From: Heyndrickxia acidiproducens DSM 23148 | GTDB taxonomy: Bacteria > Bacillota > Bacilli > Bacillales > Bacillaceae_C | Assembly: GCF_000374345.1 (NCBI RefSeq) | Contig: NZ_KB893976.1 | Span: forward strand, 62,001-126,000 | DNA length: 64,000 nucleotides | Direction of reading: 5' to 3' | Shown here: positions 17,635-26,959 of the stretch, one piece after another | Layout of the letters: every line of letters starts with the position of its first letter | Numbering within the stretch: the first letter of the stretch is position 1 | Notes under the pieces: generated by a model | What the model was told of the DNA's origin: nothing | The model's database searches: none | What the model saw: only the letters and a program-made list of their open reading frames with translations | Translations under genes and position numbers: made by a program

Positions 17635-18414
17635 ATGGATCAGCTCATTCCTTCTTTCAGTATCTTTTTGTTGGTCTTAATCCGGGTCACCACTTTTTTC
17701 ATTATGATGCCATTATTTTCGCACCGGTCAGTGCCGGCCGTGTTCCGGATCGGGCTTGGTTTTTTCCTGGCGCTGATGATTACTTATACGCTTCGTGTCC
17801 AGCCTTTTCCCATTGGCGGCGCCTATTTTTTGCTGTTAATCAAAGAGGCGCTGATCGGTTTGGTCATTGGATTTGCCGCTGCTTTTCTCATGTCTGCGAT
17901 CCAGATCGCCGGCTCATTCATTGATTTTCAGATGGGCTTTTCAATGGCAAATGTGCTTGACCCGCAGACGGGGGTACAAAGCCCGCTGACCGGCCAGTAT
18001 TTATACAGCTTTGCGCTTTTATTGCTGCTAACGTTAAACGGCCATCACATTATGTTAGACGGCATTTATTACAGCTATAAATTTATTCCGCTGGATCAGG
18101 CATGGATTCCGCTTGGTTCAAGCAATCTTGCAAAATATCTTGCAACGCTGACCGGCCGGGTTTTTCTTGTAGCATTTCAGATGTCCGTCCCGGTTGTTGG
18201 GGTTCTTTTTCTTGTCGATGTGGCACTTGGGCTAATTGCCAGAACGGTGCCGCAGCTGAATATTTTTGTCATTGGATTCCCGGTAAAAACGGCTGTTGGC
18301 TTTATTGTAATGGCCATCACAATGGGCGCCATCTTCATTGTTGCCCGGCATTTATTTGAAGCCATGTTTTATACCATGCGCAGTATGATGGAATTACTGG
18401 GGGGATCCGGATGA
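17635..18414 (+). CDS. fliR: flagellar export gate protein FliR
   Basis: FliR completes the FliPQR export gate. The 259-residue product has about six membrane helices and family motifs including GFSMANVLDPQTG (about 101-113) and the MSVPVVGVLFLVDVALGLIART stretch (about 183-204). The ribosome binding site is weak (TAGG), so translation is likely coupled to fliQ, whose stop lies 3 bases upstream. The stop overlaps the flhB ATG. Confidence 0.96.
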   Translation: MDQLIPSFSIFLLVLIRVTTFFIMMPLFSHRSVPAVFRIGLGFFLALMITYTLRVQPFPIGGAYFLLLIKEALIGLVIGFAAAFLMSAIQIAGSFIDFQMGFSMANVLDPQTGVQSPLTGQYLYSFALLLLLTLNGHHIMLDGIYYSYKFIPLDQAWIPLGSSNLAKYLATLTGRVFLVAFQMSVPVVGVLFLVDVALGLIARTVPQLNIFVIGFPVKTAVGFIVMAITMGAIFIVARHLFEAMFYTMRSMMELLGGSG

Positions 18415-19493
18415 CCTATCTCTCATTGAATCTGCAGTATTTTGCCGGGGAAAAAACGGAAAAAGCAACACCGAAGAAACGACGGGATACCCGCAAAAAA
18501 GGGCAGACGGCAAAAAGCCAGGATATCAATACAGCCATCGTTTTACTGGCCGTGTTTCTGTTTTTATATTTTGGTGCCGGTACGATCGGCAAACCGATGT
18601 CGCAGCTGGTGCATACGTCATTAACGGAATATATGCTTCAGGATGTAACCGAACAAAGCATTCATAAAATTTTTATAGAAATTGTCAAACAAATGGCTTC
18701 CATGCTGGTTCCGGTTATGGCGGTAGCGTTCATTGCCGGTATTGTGGCAAATCTGGCCCAGACCGGTTTCATTTTTACCGGGGAAGGACTAAAGCCAAGC
18801 CTTGGAAAATTAAACCCGCTTACAGGAATAAAAAGAATTCTTTCGATCAGGGCGCTTGTAGAATTGTTAAAGTCCGAATTGAAAATGATGCTGATCGGTG
18901 TTGTGGCTTTCTCGGTGCTGTGGACCAATATTTCGGATATTTTAAATCTGCCATTTAAAAGTGCTGCGGCTTCACTGCAGGTGGTCGGGCATTTGACACT
19001 GTCCATCGGCCTTGCTTCATCCATCGCCCTGTTTGCGCTTGCGATCCTAGATTATTTATACCAGCGCTTTGATTTTGAAAAAAATATCCGGATGTCAAAA
19101 CAGGATATTAAGGATGAATTCAAAAACACGGAGGGCGATCCCTTCATTAAATCTAAAATCCGGCAGAAGCAAAAGGAAATGGCAATGAAACGCATGATGC
19201 AGGAAGTGCCGGATGCCGACGTTGTCATCACCAACCCGACCCATTATGCGATCTGTTTAAAATATGATGAGACAAAAAGTGATGCGCCGCTTGTGATTGC
19301 AAAGGGTGCGGACTATCTCGCCCAAAAAATCAAAGAGATTGCGAGGGAAAACGATATCGTCATGATGGAAAACCGTCCGCTGGCAAGAGCGCTTTATGCC
19401 CAGGTTGAAGTCGGGGATGTGATACCCGAGCAGTTTTTCAAAGCGGTTGCCGAAATTTTAGCTTATGTATATAAAATGAAACACAAAATTTAA
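18411..19493 (+). CDS. flhB: flagellar export switch protein FlhB
   Basis: FlhB has four membrane helices and a cytoplasmic domain that cleaves itself to change export specificity from rod/hook to filament subunits. The 360-residue product has the N-terminal EKTEKATPKKR motif and the autocleavage motif NPTH at residues 275-278, followed by YAICLKYDE. The family function relies on cleavage between Asn and Pro; that residue pair is intact. The ATG overlaps the fliR stop (ATGA). Confidence 0.97.
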   Translation: MTYLSLNLQYFAGEKTEKATPKKRRDTRKKGQTAKSQDINTAIVLLAVFLFLYFGAGTIGKPMSQLVHTSLTEYMLQDVTEQSIHKIFIEIVKQMASMLVPVMAVAFIAGIVANLAQTGFIFTGEGLKPSLGKLNPLTGIKRILSIRALVELLKSELKMMLIGVVAFSVLWTNISDILNLPFKSAAASLQVVGHLTLSIGLASSIALFALAILDYLYQRFDFEKNIRMSKQDIKDEFKNTEGDPFIKSKIRQKQKEMAMKRMMQEVPDADVVITNPTHYAICLKYDETKSDAPLVIAKGADYLAQKIKEIARENDIVMMENRPLARALYAQVEVGDVIPEQFFKAVAEILAYVYKMKHKI

Positions 19494-19524
19494 CTTTTTA
19501 AAGCAAGTTAGGAGAGAAAAACGT

Positions 19525-21561
19525 ATGGCTGCAAGAGAACTCCCCGTTATCGCCGGGGTCATATTGATCATCGCGATGTTAATTATTCCGTTTCCGACAT
19601 GGCTGTTAAGCTTTCTTATCATCTGCAATATTTCTCTTGCCTTGCTTGTGCTGTTGATCTCCATGAATATGAAAGAGCCGCTGCAATTTTCAGTGTTCCC
19701 ATCTTTGCTGCTGCTGCTCACTTTATTCCGGCTCGGACTGAACATCTCTACGACGCGTTCGATTCTTTCGAAAGGAAATGCCGGTGGGGTCATCGAAACA
19801 TTTGGCTCATTCGTTGTTGGCGGCAATATCGTTGTCGGACTGGTTGTCTTTTTGATATTAATCATTATTCAATTCATTGTCATAACAAAAGGCGCTGAGC
19901 GGGTTGCAGAAGTGGCAGCGCGTTTTACGCTGGATGCGATGCCCGGAAAACAAATGAGTATTGATGCAGACTTGAATGCCGGTATGATATCCGACCAGGA
20001 AGCCCGCATAAGGAGGGAAAAAGTAAGCAGGGAAGCGGACTTTTACGGGGCGATGGATGGTGCCAGCAAATTTGTAAAAGGGGACGCGATTGCGAGTATT
20101 GTCATCGTGATCATCAACTTAATTTTCGGGATTATTATCGGCATGACGCAAATGGGCCTGGCCATAAGTGATGCGGCGAGCCAATTTTCCCTGATGACAG
20201 TCGGCGACGGGATCGTCAGCCAGGTTCCTGCCCTGTTAATTTCAACGGCAACCGGTATTATGGTGACAAGAGCGGCTTCAGATGGCAATCTCGGCCAGGA
20301 TGTCATGGCCCAGCTGCTTTCTTACCCCATGATGCTCTATATGGCCGGCGGGACCATATTTTTACTCGGGCTGTTTACACCGATTCATGATCTTCTTACG
20401 ATTCCTGTTTCAGCAGCGCTGGCGATCGGCGGTTACCAGCTTCAACAAGTGCCGAAGAAAGCGGACAAGGCAGGGGATGTGGCAGAGGAAGAAATCCAGC
20501 CTGAAGAAATGAAAAGCCCGGAAAGTGTGATGAGCCTGCTTGATATCGACCCGATTGAGTTTGAGTTTGGCTATGGGCTTATTCCGCTGGTGGAAACGAG
20601 CCAGGGCGGCGATTTACTCGACCGGATTGTGATGATTCGCAGGCAGCTGGCAATAGAACTGGGGATTGTCATTCCGGTCGTACGGATTCGGGATAATATT
20701 CAGCTGCAGCCAAATGAATACCGGTTAAAAATAAAAGGAAATGAGCTGGCAAGAGGGGAACTTCTTTTAGACCATTTTCTGGCGATGACACCCGGTGAAG
20801 ATGACGGCGCCATTAACGGGATAGCTACGGTTGAACCGGCATTCGGGCTGCCTGCGAAATGGATAACAGAAGAGCAAAAGGAGCAGGCGGAAATGATGGG
20901 GTATACCGTCGTTGATCCGCCAACCGTTGTTTCGACACATATAACGGAAACAATACGCTCCAATGCGTACGAACTTCTGGGCAGACAGGAAACAAAAGGC
21001 TTGATCGACCATTTAAAAGAATCCAATCCGGTACTGGTCGAAGAAGTCACGCCGAACCCGTTATCTGTCGGGGAAATTCAAAAGGTTCTTTCAAACCTGT
21101 TAAAAGAACATGTTTCCATACGCAACTTGCCGGCCATTTTTGAAACCCTGGCCGACTATGGTAAATTATCAACAGATACTGATTTACTGACAGAATATGT
21201 CAGGCAGAGTCTGGCACGGCAAATTACGGAACAATATACCACTGCCGGCGACAATTTAAAAGTGATTACGGTCTCGGGAAAAGTGGAAAAGCTGATTGCC
21301 GACAGCATCCAGCAAACTGAACATGGCAACTATTTATCACTGGATCCCGCTATCTCGCAAAAAATCATCGAGTCCGTTACAGAACAGGTGGACAAGGTTT
21401 CCATGACCGGAAGCGCTCCGGTGCTTTTATGTTCGCCTGCTGTCCGGATGTATTTGCGGCAAATGACAGAACGATACTTCCCGCAAGTGCCGGTGCTTTC
21501 CTATAACGAGCTGGAAGCAAATGTTGAGGTACAAAGTATAGGGTTGGTGAACATTGAATGA
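19525..21561 (+). CDS. flhA: flagellar export protein FlhA
   Basis: FlhA is the largest export-gate protein, forming a nonameric ring that receives substrate-chaperone complexes. The 678-residue product has eight membrane helices in the first 300 residues or so, the FHIPEP signature (RLGLNISTTRSIL, about 69-81) and a large cytoplasmic domain to the end. AGGAGAG precedes the ATG. Its TGA overlaps the flhF ATG, so FlhA and FlhF are translationally coupled. Confidence 0.97.
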   Translation: MAARELPVIAGVILIIAMLIIPFPTWLLSFLIICNISLALLVLLISMNMKEPLQFSVFPSLLLLLTLFRLGLNISTTRSILSKGNAGGVIETFGSFVVGGNIVVGLVVFLILIIIQFIVITKGAERVAEVAARFTLDAMPGKQMSIDADLNAGMISDQEARIRREKVSREADFYGAMDGASKFVKGDAIASIVIVIINLIFGIIIGMTQMGLAISDAASQFSLMTVGDGIVSQVPALLISTATGIMVTRAASDGNLGQDVMAQLLSYPMMLYMAGGTIFLLGLFTPIHDLLTIPVSAALAIGGYQLQQVPKKADKAGDVAEEEIQPEEMKSPESVMSLLDIDPIEFEFGYGLIPLVETSQGGDLLDRIVMIRRQLAIELGIVIPVVRIRDNIQLQPNEYRLKIKGNELARGELLLDHFLAMTPGEDDGAINGIATVEPAFGLPAKWITEEQKEQAEMMGYTVVDPPTVVSTHITETIRSNAYELLGRQETKGLIDHLKESNPVLVEEVTPNPLSVGEIQKVLSNLLKEHVSIRNLPAIFETLADYGKLSTDTDLLTEYVRQSLARQITEQYTTAGDNLKVITVSGKVEKLIADSIQQTEHGNYLSLDPAISQKIIESVTEQVDKVSMTGSAPVLLCSPAVRMYLRQMTERYFPQVPVLSYNELEANVEVQSIGLVNIE

Positions 21562-22736
21562 AGATCAAAAAATTTTTAGCGCCCAATATGCCGGAAGCAA
21601 TGAAACAGATCCGCCTTGAACTGGGGGACCAGGCTGTCATTTTGAATTCAAAAGTCATCCAGCGCAAAGGCTTTCTCGGGTTTATGAAAAAAAGGAATAT
21701 TGAAGTCATTGCTGCAGTTGATCCTGAACCTGGAAAACCGCGACAAAGAGAGATCACGCCGGCAAAAATCGAATATGAAAAAGCAAAAGAGATCCGTACT
21801 GATTCCCGGGTTGAACCGGCTGAAGCAAACAAAAAACAAGCAGCTCGGGAAACGGAAAGCCTGCACAGGGAACTGGCAGAGTTAAAAAGAGCAGTACTGG
21901 AAATTTCCGGGTTTTCGAGTGCTGCTTTCCAAAAGTACCCGCTTAAGATCCAGAAGTTTCTGAGCCGTTGTACGGAACAGGAATTGGATAAAGCGTTCGT
22001 TTTATCGATTGGCGAGTGCCTGTTGGAGCAATGGAAAGCCCATGGCAAAGAGCCGTCAGAAGGCGATGTCCTGGATTGGGGCAAAGCGGTGATCAGAAAG
22101 AAACTGAGCCGCTTTGCCTGCGGAGAAATCCAAAGTAAATATGTCAATTTAATCGGCCCGACCGGAGTGGGGAAAACAACGACACTTGCGAAAATGGCGG
22201 CGGGCGCCGTATTGGATAAAAAAGAAAAAATTGCATTTATTACGACGGATACATACCGGATTGCGGCGGTCGAACAGCTCAAAACCTATGCCAATTTGTT
22301 AAATGTCCCGTTTGAAGTCATTTACAAATTATCGGATTTCCATAAAGCAATTGAAAAGTTTGCCGGTTTTGACCGCATTTATATTGATACCGCAGGACGG
22401 AATTACCGTGAAATCCAGTATATCCGGGAACTAAAAGGATTGATTGATTTCAATGAAAATATGGAAACATTCCTGGCTTTATCCATGACCATGAAAGAAA
22501 AAGATATGGCGGCCGTTATGGAAAGCTTTCAGGGCATCCGGATTGACCGTTTTATTTTTACGAAGCTGGATGAAACGGGAACTTATGGGGCCGGTGTGAA
22601 TCTCATGGAAAAATACGGAACAGGCTGCGCTTATGTGACAAACGGACAGGACGTCCCGGATGATATTATTGAGGCATCACCGGATACATTTATTCAATAT
22701 TTATTTGGGGAAAATGGCAATGAAAGACCAAGCTGA
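21558..22736 (+). CDS. flhF: SRP-type GTPase FlhF
   Basis: FlhF sets where flagella are placed. The 392-residue product has an N-terminal basic B domain, a linker with coiled coil and the SRP-like NG domain. The P-loop GPTGVGKTTT lies near 200-209, then TTDTYRIAAVEQLKTYA, DTAGR and TKLDETGTYGA. The ATG at 21558 overlaps the flhA stop. The end of flhF overlaps the flhG start by 17 bases. In B. subtilis FlhF and FlhG control flagellar number and position together. Confidence 0.96.
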   Translation: MKIKKFLAPNMPEAMKQIRLELGDQAVILNSKVIQRKGFLGFMKKRNIEVIAAVDPEPGKPRQREITPAKIEYEKAKEIRTDSRVEPAEANKKQAARETESLHRELAELKRAVLEISGFSSAAFQKYPLKIQKFLSRCTEQELDKAFVLSIGECLLEQWKAHGKEPSEGDVLDWGKAVIRKKLSRFACGEIQSKYVNLIGPTGVGKTTTLAKMAAGAVLDKKEKIAFITTDTYRIAAVEQLKTYANLLNVPFEVIYKLSDFHKAIEKFAGFDRIYIDTAGRNYREIQYIRELKGLIDFNENMETFLALSMTMKEKDMAAVMESFQGIRIDRFIFTKLDETGTYGAGVNLMEKYGTGCAYVTNGQDVPDDIIEASPDTFIQYLFGENGNERPS

Positions 22737-23583
22737 ATCATTACGCGCGCAATTAAAGAAACAGCACGGGCGGCCTGCCAAAACGTTTGCTGTTGTAAGC
22801 GGAAAGGGTGGTGTCGGGAAATCAAATATTTCGGTCAATATGGCTGCGGCACTTGCAAAACAGGGTTCCAAAGTACTGTTATTCGATATGGATATCGGTA
22901 TGGGAAATATTCATGTGCTGCTCGGGCTTGATGCTCCGTACACCATTTCGGATTTTATTCACCGCGGGATGGGGCTCTCGCAAATATTATGCAAGGGGCC
23001 GGATAATATTTCCTATATTTCGGCGGGGAATGGTTTTAATGAAGTAATCCGGATGGAAGATGCGGCAGTCGGAAAGCTCATAAACGAAATAGAATGGCTT
23101 CAATATGACTATGATTATATGATTTTCGACATGGGGGCAGGTGCGGCGGCGTCCAGCCTGCAAATTATGCTTTCGGTTGATGACATCTTTGTTGTGACAA
23201 CACCGGAGCCGACAGCCATAACGGACGCCTATTCGATGATAAAATATATATGCATGCAACAATTTGATTCGCCGCTCTATTTAATTTGCAACCGGGCAGA
23301 AAAAGAGAAAGAAGGGCTGGTGACTTTAAGCCGCCTGCGGTTTACCATTAAAAAATTTCTTGGTAAAGAAGCCGAAATCCTTGGCGTTGTCCCGGAAGAT
23401 TCCAATGTAAAAAAAGCTGTCTTAAGGCAAATGCCGTTTTATCTTGAATATCCGCATACATCTGCCGCAAAAAAGATAGATGCCCTGTTGCAAAGCTACA
23501 TCACCGGCTATGATTCAAAACGCACCGGTGGCGTACCGCTGTTTGTGCGTAAACTGCGGGGGCTTTGGCAAAAAAACAGCTGA
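22720..23583 (+). CDS. flhG: MinD-like ATPase FlhG (YlxH)
   Basis: FlhG regulates FlhF and C-ring assembly. The 287-residue product starts MKDQAESLRAQLKK, which carries the DQAxxLR motif known to stimulate the FlhF GTPase. A deviant Walker A motif KGGVGKS lies at 29-35, then DMDIGMGNIHVLLG and the Walker B FDMGAG. The ATG at 22720 is preferred because GGGG at 22707-22710 is 9 bases upstream; ATG 22714 would be too close. It is followed by an unusual 120-base gap before cheB. Confidence 0.94.
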   Translation: MKDQAESLRAQLKKQHGRPAKTFAVVSGKGGVGKSNISVNMAAALAKQGSKVLLFDMDIGMGNIHVLLGLDAPYTISDFIHRGMGLSQILCKGPDNISYISAGNGFNEVIRMEDAAVGKLINEIEWLQYDYDYMIFDMGAGAAASSLQIMLSVDDIFVVTTPEPTAITDAYSMIKYICMQQFDSPLYLICNRAEKEKEGLVTLSRLRFTIKKFLGKEAEILGVVPEDSNVKKAVLRQMPFYLEYPHTSAAKKIDALLQSYITGYDSKRTGGVPLFVRKLRGLWQKNS

Positions 23584-23703
23584 ACAGCCTTGGCTGAAAG
23601 AAAGCTTTCTGCTATCAAACGGAACCCGGGGAAGCTTTGAATCGGAGCCAGGATCTTAAAAAGGTGTGAGGCGTTTGTTGTTAAAAATGGGGAGGCAAGC
23701 TTT

Positions 23704-24387
23704 GTGAATACGCATCGTAATCAAAAACGACATGTTTCACCTGAAACCCCGGTATATCACCCGGCCGGGGAAGGCCCGGACCAGCAGCCGGCATCCAAAA
23801 GGCGGTCAGCAAGAAAAAAACTTGTATGCATCGGGACGTCAACAGGCGGGCCGCGTGCACTGCAAACCGTACTGGCATCCTTACCGGAGGGTTTGCCGGC
23901 GCCTGTTCTGGTCGTCCAGCATATGCCGCCGGGCTTTACAAGGCAACTTGCAAACCGTCTGAATTCAATTTGCCGGATTACGGTAAAAGAGGCGGAAGAC
24001 GGAGAAATTGTGCAAAAAGGCACCGCCTATATCGCACCTGGAGACTTTCACATGAAGGTAAGGGAACAGGCCGGGCAAATGGTGATACAGCTGGAACAAT
24101 CCCCTACAGTAAGCGGGCACAGGCCGGCAGTCGATCAAACATTTGAATCGATCAGCCGTCTGAAACATTACGATAAAGTGGCGGTTGTGATGACCGGGAT
24201 GGGTTCTGATGGAACAAAAGGTCTGATTCATTTAAAAAATGAAGGAAATGTCAAGGTCATTGCCGAATCAAAAGAAAGCTGCATTGTTTACGGGATGCCG
24301 AGAAGTGCAATTGCTGCGAATCTCGTGGATGAGATCAAGCATCTCAATGACATTGCAGATGCAATTATAGACTATATCAGTGATTAG
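23704..24387 (+). CDS. cheB: CheB methylesterase domain without receiver domain
   Basis: CheB removes methyl groups from chemoreceptor glutamates. The usual protein has about 350 residues, with an N-terminal receiver domain that is phosphorylated by CheA and a C-terminal esterase. This product has only 227 residues. Residues 1-38 are a basic linker and residues 39-227 are the esterase, with the catalytic triad S46 (GTSTGG), H73 (QHMPPGF) and D169 (MTGMGSDG) intact. No receiver is encoded in the 120 bases upstream or in any frame there. GTG 23704 follows GGGGAGG. Loss of the receiver should free the esterase from phosphorylation control. The truncation looks like deletion, not a frameshift. 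Confidence 0.93.
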   Translation: MNTHRNQKRHVSPETPVYHPAGEGPDQQPASKRRSARKKLVCIGTSTGGPRALQTVLASLPEGLPAPVLVVQHMPPGFTRQLANRLNSICRITVKEAEDGEIVQKGTAYIAPGDFHMKVREQAGQMVIQLEQSPTVSGHRPAVDQTFESISRLKHYDKVAVVMTGMGSDGTKGLIHLKNEGNVKVIAESKESCIVYGMPRSAIAANLVDEIKHLNDIADAIIDYISD

Positions 24388-24399
24388 GATGTGGTATTG

Positions 24400-26463
24400 A
24401 TGGAGATGAGCCAGTACTTAGAAATATTTATTGAAGAAAGCAAGGAACATATCCAATCCTTAAATGAAAATTTACTGTTGTTGGAACAAAATCCCCATGA
24501 TCTCGCCATTGTCAATGAAATTTTCCGGTCCGCCCATACTTTGAAGGGCATGTCCGCGACCATGGGCTATGAGGATTTGGCAAATTTAACGCACAAAATG
24601 GAAAATGTCCTTGATGCCATCCGCAATGAAAAGCTCCTCGTTACGCCTGACACGATAGATATTATTTTTACTGCGGTTGACCAGCTGGAGTCCATGGTGG
24701 ATTCAATTTCGGACGGCGGAGATGGAAAATTGGACGTACGTGACACCATCGCACAATTACATACACTTGAAAACGGCGGAAAGACGCCCCCGGCACACCG
24801 GGAGGTATCTGCCGCTGCTGCTGTTACGGATCAACAGGAAGCGGAAAACACCGGTGCCGGCCAATATGATGAGTATGAACAGACCGTTATCATTCAATCC
24901 GCCGAACAAGGCTACCATTGTTATGCGATTACGATCCGGCTCCGTCCGGATTGCCTGCTGAAGGCAGCACGTGTTTTTATGGTGTTCGAGATTCTTGAAA
25001 AAAGCGGTGAAGTCATCCATTCCAATCCACCGGTTGACCAGCTTGAAGATGAACAATTTGAGTTTGAATTTACAGTCACCCTGGTGTCAAAAGAGACTAG
25101 CGAAGAGATTAAACAAAAGATTTTAAAAGTTTCCGAGATAGAAGAGGTTGAAGCGAAAACGGTTGTCATAGAGCCGCATCATAACAATGACTCTGCCGTG
25201 CAGACTGCGCCTGCCGAACAAGCCCAAACTGCCCGGCATACGGAACAAAATCAGAAACAGATTCAAAATCCGAAAACAAAAGACAGCAAAACCGCTATTC
25301 ACCATCATAAAAATGCTTCGAAAACGATTCGTGTCAATATTGAAAGGCTTGACAACCTGATGAATCTATTCGAAGAACTTGTCATTGACCGCGGGCGCCT
25401 GGAACAAATCGCAAAGGAAGTGAACCATCCGGAACTCAATGAAACGGTGGAAAGAATGTCACGGATATCAGGAGATTTGCAAACGATTATTCTGAACATG
25501 CGCATGGTGCCGGTTGAAACCGTATTTAACCGGTTCCCAAGGCTTGTCCGGCAGCTGTCAAGAGATCTGAATAAGAAAATGAATCTCCGGATTATTGGCG
25601 CAGAAACCGAATTGGACCGCACCGTTATTGATGAAATCGGTGATCCGCTTGTGCATCTGATCAGAAACTCATGCGACCATGGCATTGAAACACCGGAAGA
25701 GAGAAGAGCCGCTAATAAATCTGAAACCGGCACGATTAAATTAAAGGCATACCACAGCGGCAACCATGTTTTCATTGAAATTGAGGATGACGGCGCCGGC
25801 ATCAATCGTGAAAAAGTACTGGAAAAAGCTGTTTCAAAAGGAATCGTGAAAGCGGATGAAGCCGGAAACTTAAGCGACAGTGAAATCTTCAACCTGATTT
25901 TTGAATCAGGCTTCTCCACTGCTGATAAAATTTCGGATATTTCCGGGCGGGGCGTCGGGCTTGATGTCGTGAAGTCGACGATCCAATCACTGAGCGGCAC
26001 AATTTCCGTGCACTCTGCAGAAGGGCAGGGTTCGGTTTTTACCATTCAGCTGCCGCTTACTTTATCTATCATTTCTGTTATGCTTGTTGAAATTGGCGCG
26101 GAGAAATACGCTGTGCCGCTTTCTTCCATTATTGAGACGGCTATCATTAAAAAGAGCCGGATTTTAAATGCACATCATCAGAAAGTGATCGACTTCAGAG
26201 GCAAAGTCGTTCCGCTTGTATTTTTAAATGATGTGTTTGATATTCCAAATGCAAATGTGGAAGATGAATTTGTTTCCGTGCTGATTGTGCGAAAAGGGGA
26301 TAAATTGGCTGCTTTTGTGGTCGATGCCTTTATCGGCCAGCAGGAAATAGTCCTCAAATCATTAGGAAACTATTTAACAAACGTTTTTGCCATCTCCGGT
26401 GCCACCATTCTCGGAGACGGGCAAGTTGCACTCATCATCGATTGCAACGCATTGATTAAATAG
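24400..26463 (+). CDS. cheA: chemotaxis sensor histidine kinase CheA
   Basis: CheA autophosphorylates and passes phosphate to CheY. The 687-residue product has the P1 domain with phosphorylated H46 (SAHTLKGMSATMG), a P2-like region (about 165-260), a poorly conserved linker, the P3 dimerisation helices (RVNIERLDNLMNLFEELVI), the P4 kinase domain with N-box (LVHLIRNSCDHGIE) and G boxes, and the CheW-like P5 domain. ATG 24400 gives MEMSQYLEIF, matching the B. subtilis start. All catalytic boxes look intact. One normal phosphate acceptor, the CheB receiver, is missing from this operon. Confidence 0.97.
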   Translation: MEMSQYLEIFIEESKEHIQSLNENLLLLEQNPHDLAIVNEIFRSAHTLKGMSATMGYEDLANLTHKMENVLDAIRNEKLLVTPDTIDIIFTAVDQLESMVDSISDGGDGKLDVRDTIAQLHTLENGGKTPPAHREVSAAAAVTDQQEAENTGAGQYDEYEQTVIIQSAEQGYHCYAITIRLRPDCLLKAARVFMVFEILEKSGEVIHSNPPVDQLEDEQFEFEFTVTLVSKETSEEIKQKILKVSEIEEVEAKTVVIEPHHNNDSAVQTAPAEQAQTARHTEQNQKQIQNPKTKDSKTAIHHHKNASKTIRVNIERLDNLMNLFEELVIDRGRLEQIAKEVNHPELNETVERMSRISGDLQTIILNMRMVPVETVFNRFPRLVRQLSRDLNKKMNLRIIGAETELDRTVIDEIGDPLVHLIRNSCDHGIETPEERRAANKSETGTIKLKAYHSGNHVFIEIEDDGAGINREKVLEKAVSKGIVKADEAGNLSDSEIFNLIFESGFSTADKISDISGRGVGLDVVKSTIQSLSGTISVHSAEGQGSVFTIQLPLTLSIISVMLVEIGAEKYAVPLSSIIETAIIKKSRILNAHHQKVIDFRGKVVPLVFLNDVFDIPNANVEDEFVSVLIVRKGDKLAAFVVDAFIGQQEIVLKSLGNYLTNVFAISGATILGDGQVALIIDCNALIK

Positions 26464-26504
26464 AACAGCCCCGGGAACTTGAACAAGAAAAGAGGATGAT
26501 ATTG

Positions 26505-26948
26505 ATGGAGAAAGTGATCGTGTTTCAGTTAAATGATAAAGAATATGCCGTTCCTGTACAGCAGGTGCTGTCGATCGAAAAACTGCAGCATATTACAAGG
26601 GTACCGCATACGCCTCCATATGTATCGGGGGTCATAAACCTGCGCGGCGTCATCATACCTGTTATTGATTTAAAACGACGATTTGCCATGGAAAGCGCAC
26701 AGGAAAACGCACAGGAAAGCGCTGAAAAACGGAGCTGCAAATTCATCATTGTAAATATTGCTGATATTGAAGTCGGGCTGCTTGTTGATGAAGCGACAGA
26801 CGTGCTTGATTTAGACGATGGCGCCATCGAACCCGAACCGGAAGTGGTCAACAGCAGCAAGGAAGAATATATTTCCGGTGTAGCCAATTTAAACCAAAGG
26901 CTGCTGATGCTTTTGAATCTGGATAAAGTCTTAACTCCTTTACATTAG
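26505..26948 (+). CDS. cheW: chemotaxis coupling protein CheW
   Basis: CheW links receptors to CheA. The 147-residue product is a single CheW domain with VFQLNDKEYAVPV at the start and the conserved GVINLRGVIIPVIDL stretch (about 45-59). ATG 26505 is preferred over ATG 26496 because AGAGG (26491-26495) is 9 bases from it. There is a short acidic Gln/Glu repeat (AQENAQESAEK) in the middle. It follows cheA by 41 bases and precedes cheC by 11. Confidence 0.96.
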   Translation: MEKVIVFQLNDKEYAVPVQQVLSIEKLQHITRVPHTPPYVSGVINLRGVIIPVIDLKRRFAMESAQENAQESAEKRSCKFIIVNIADIEVGLLVDEATDVLDLDDGAIEPEPEVVNSSKEEYISGVANLNQRLLMLLNLDKVLTPLH

Positions 26949-26959
26949 AGGTCTTCTAT

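Noticed and set aside
17334-17924. Plus-strand frame of 196 codons over fliQ/fliR
   Set aside because: It is a +1 frame shadow of fliQ and fliR, rich in Cys, His and Arg, with no family resemblance.
21377-22282. Minus-strand open frame of 301 codons across flhA/flhF
   Set aside because: It is the antisense shadow of two strongly conserved genes, has no ribosome binding site and shows no recognisable domain.
23584-23703. CheB truncation caused by a frameshift
   Set aside because: A receiver needs about 350 bases, but only 120 bases separate flhG from cheB and no frame there codes for receiver motifs; deletion is the better explanation.
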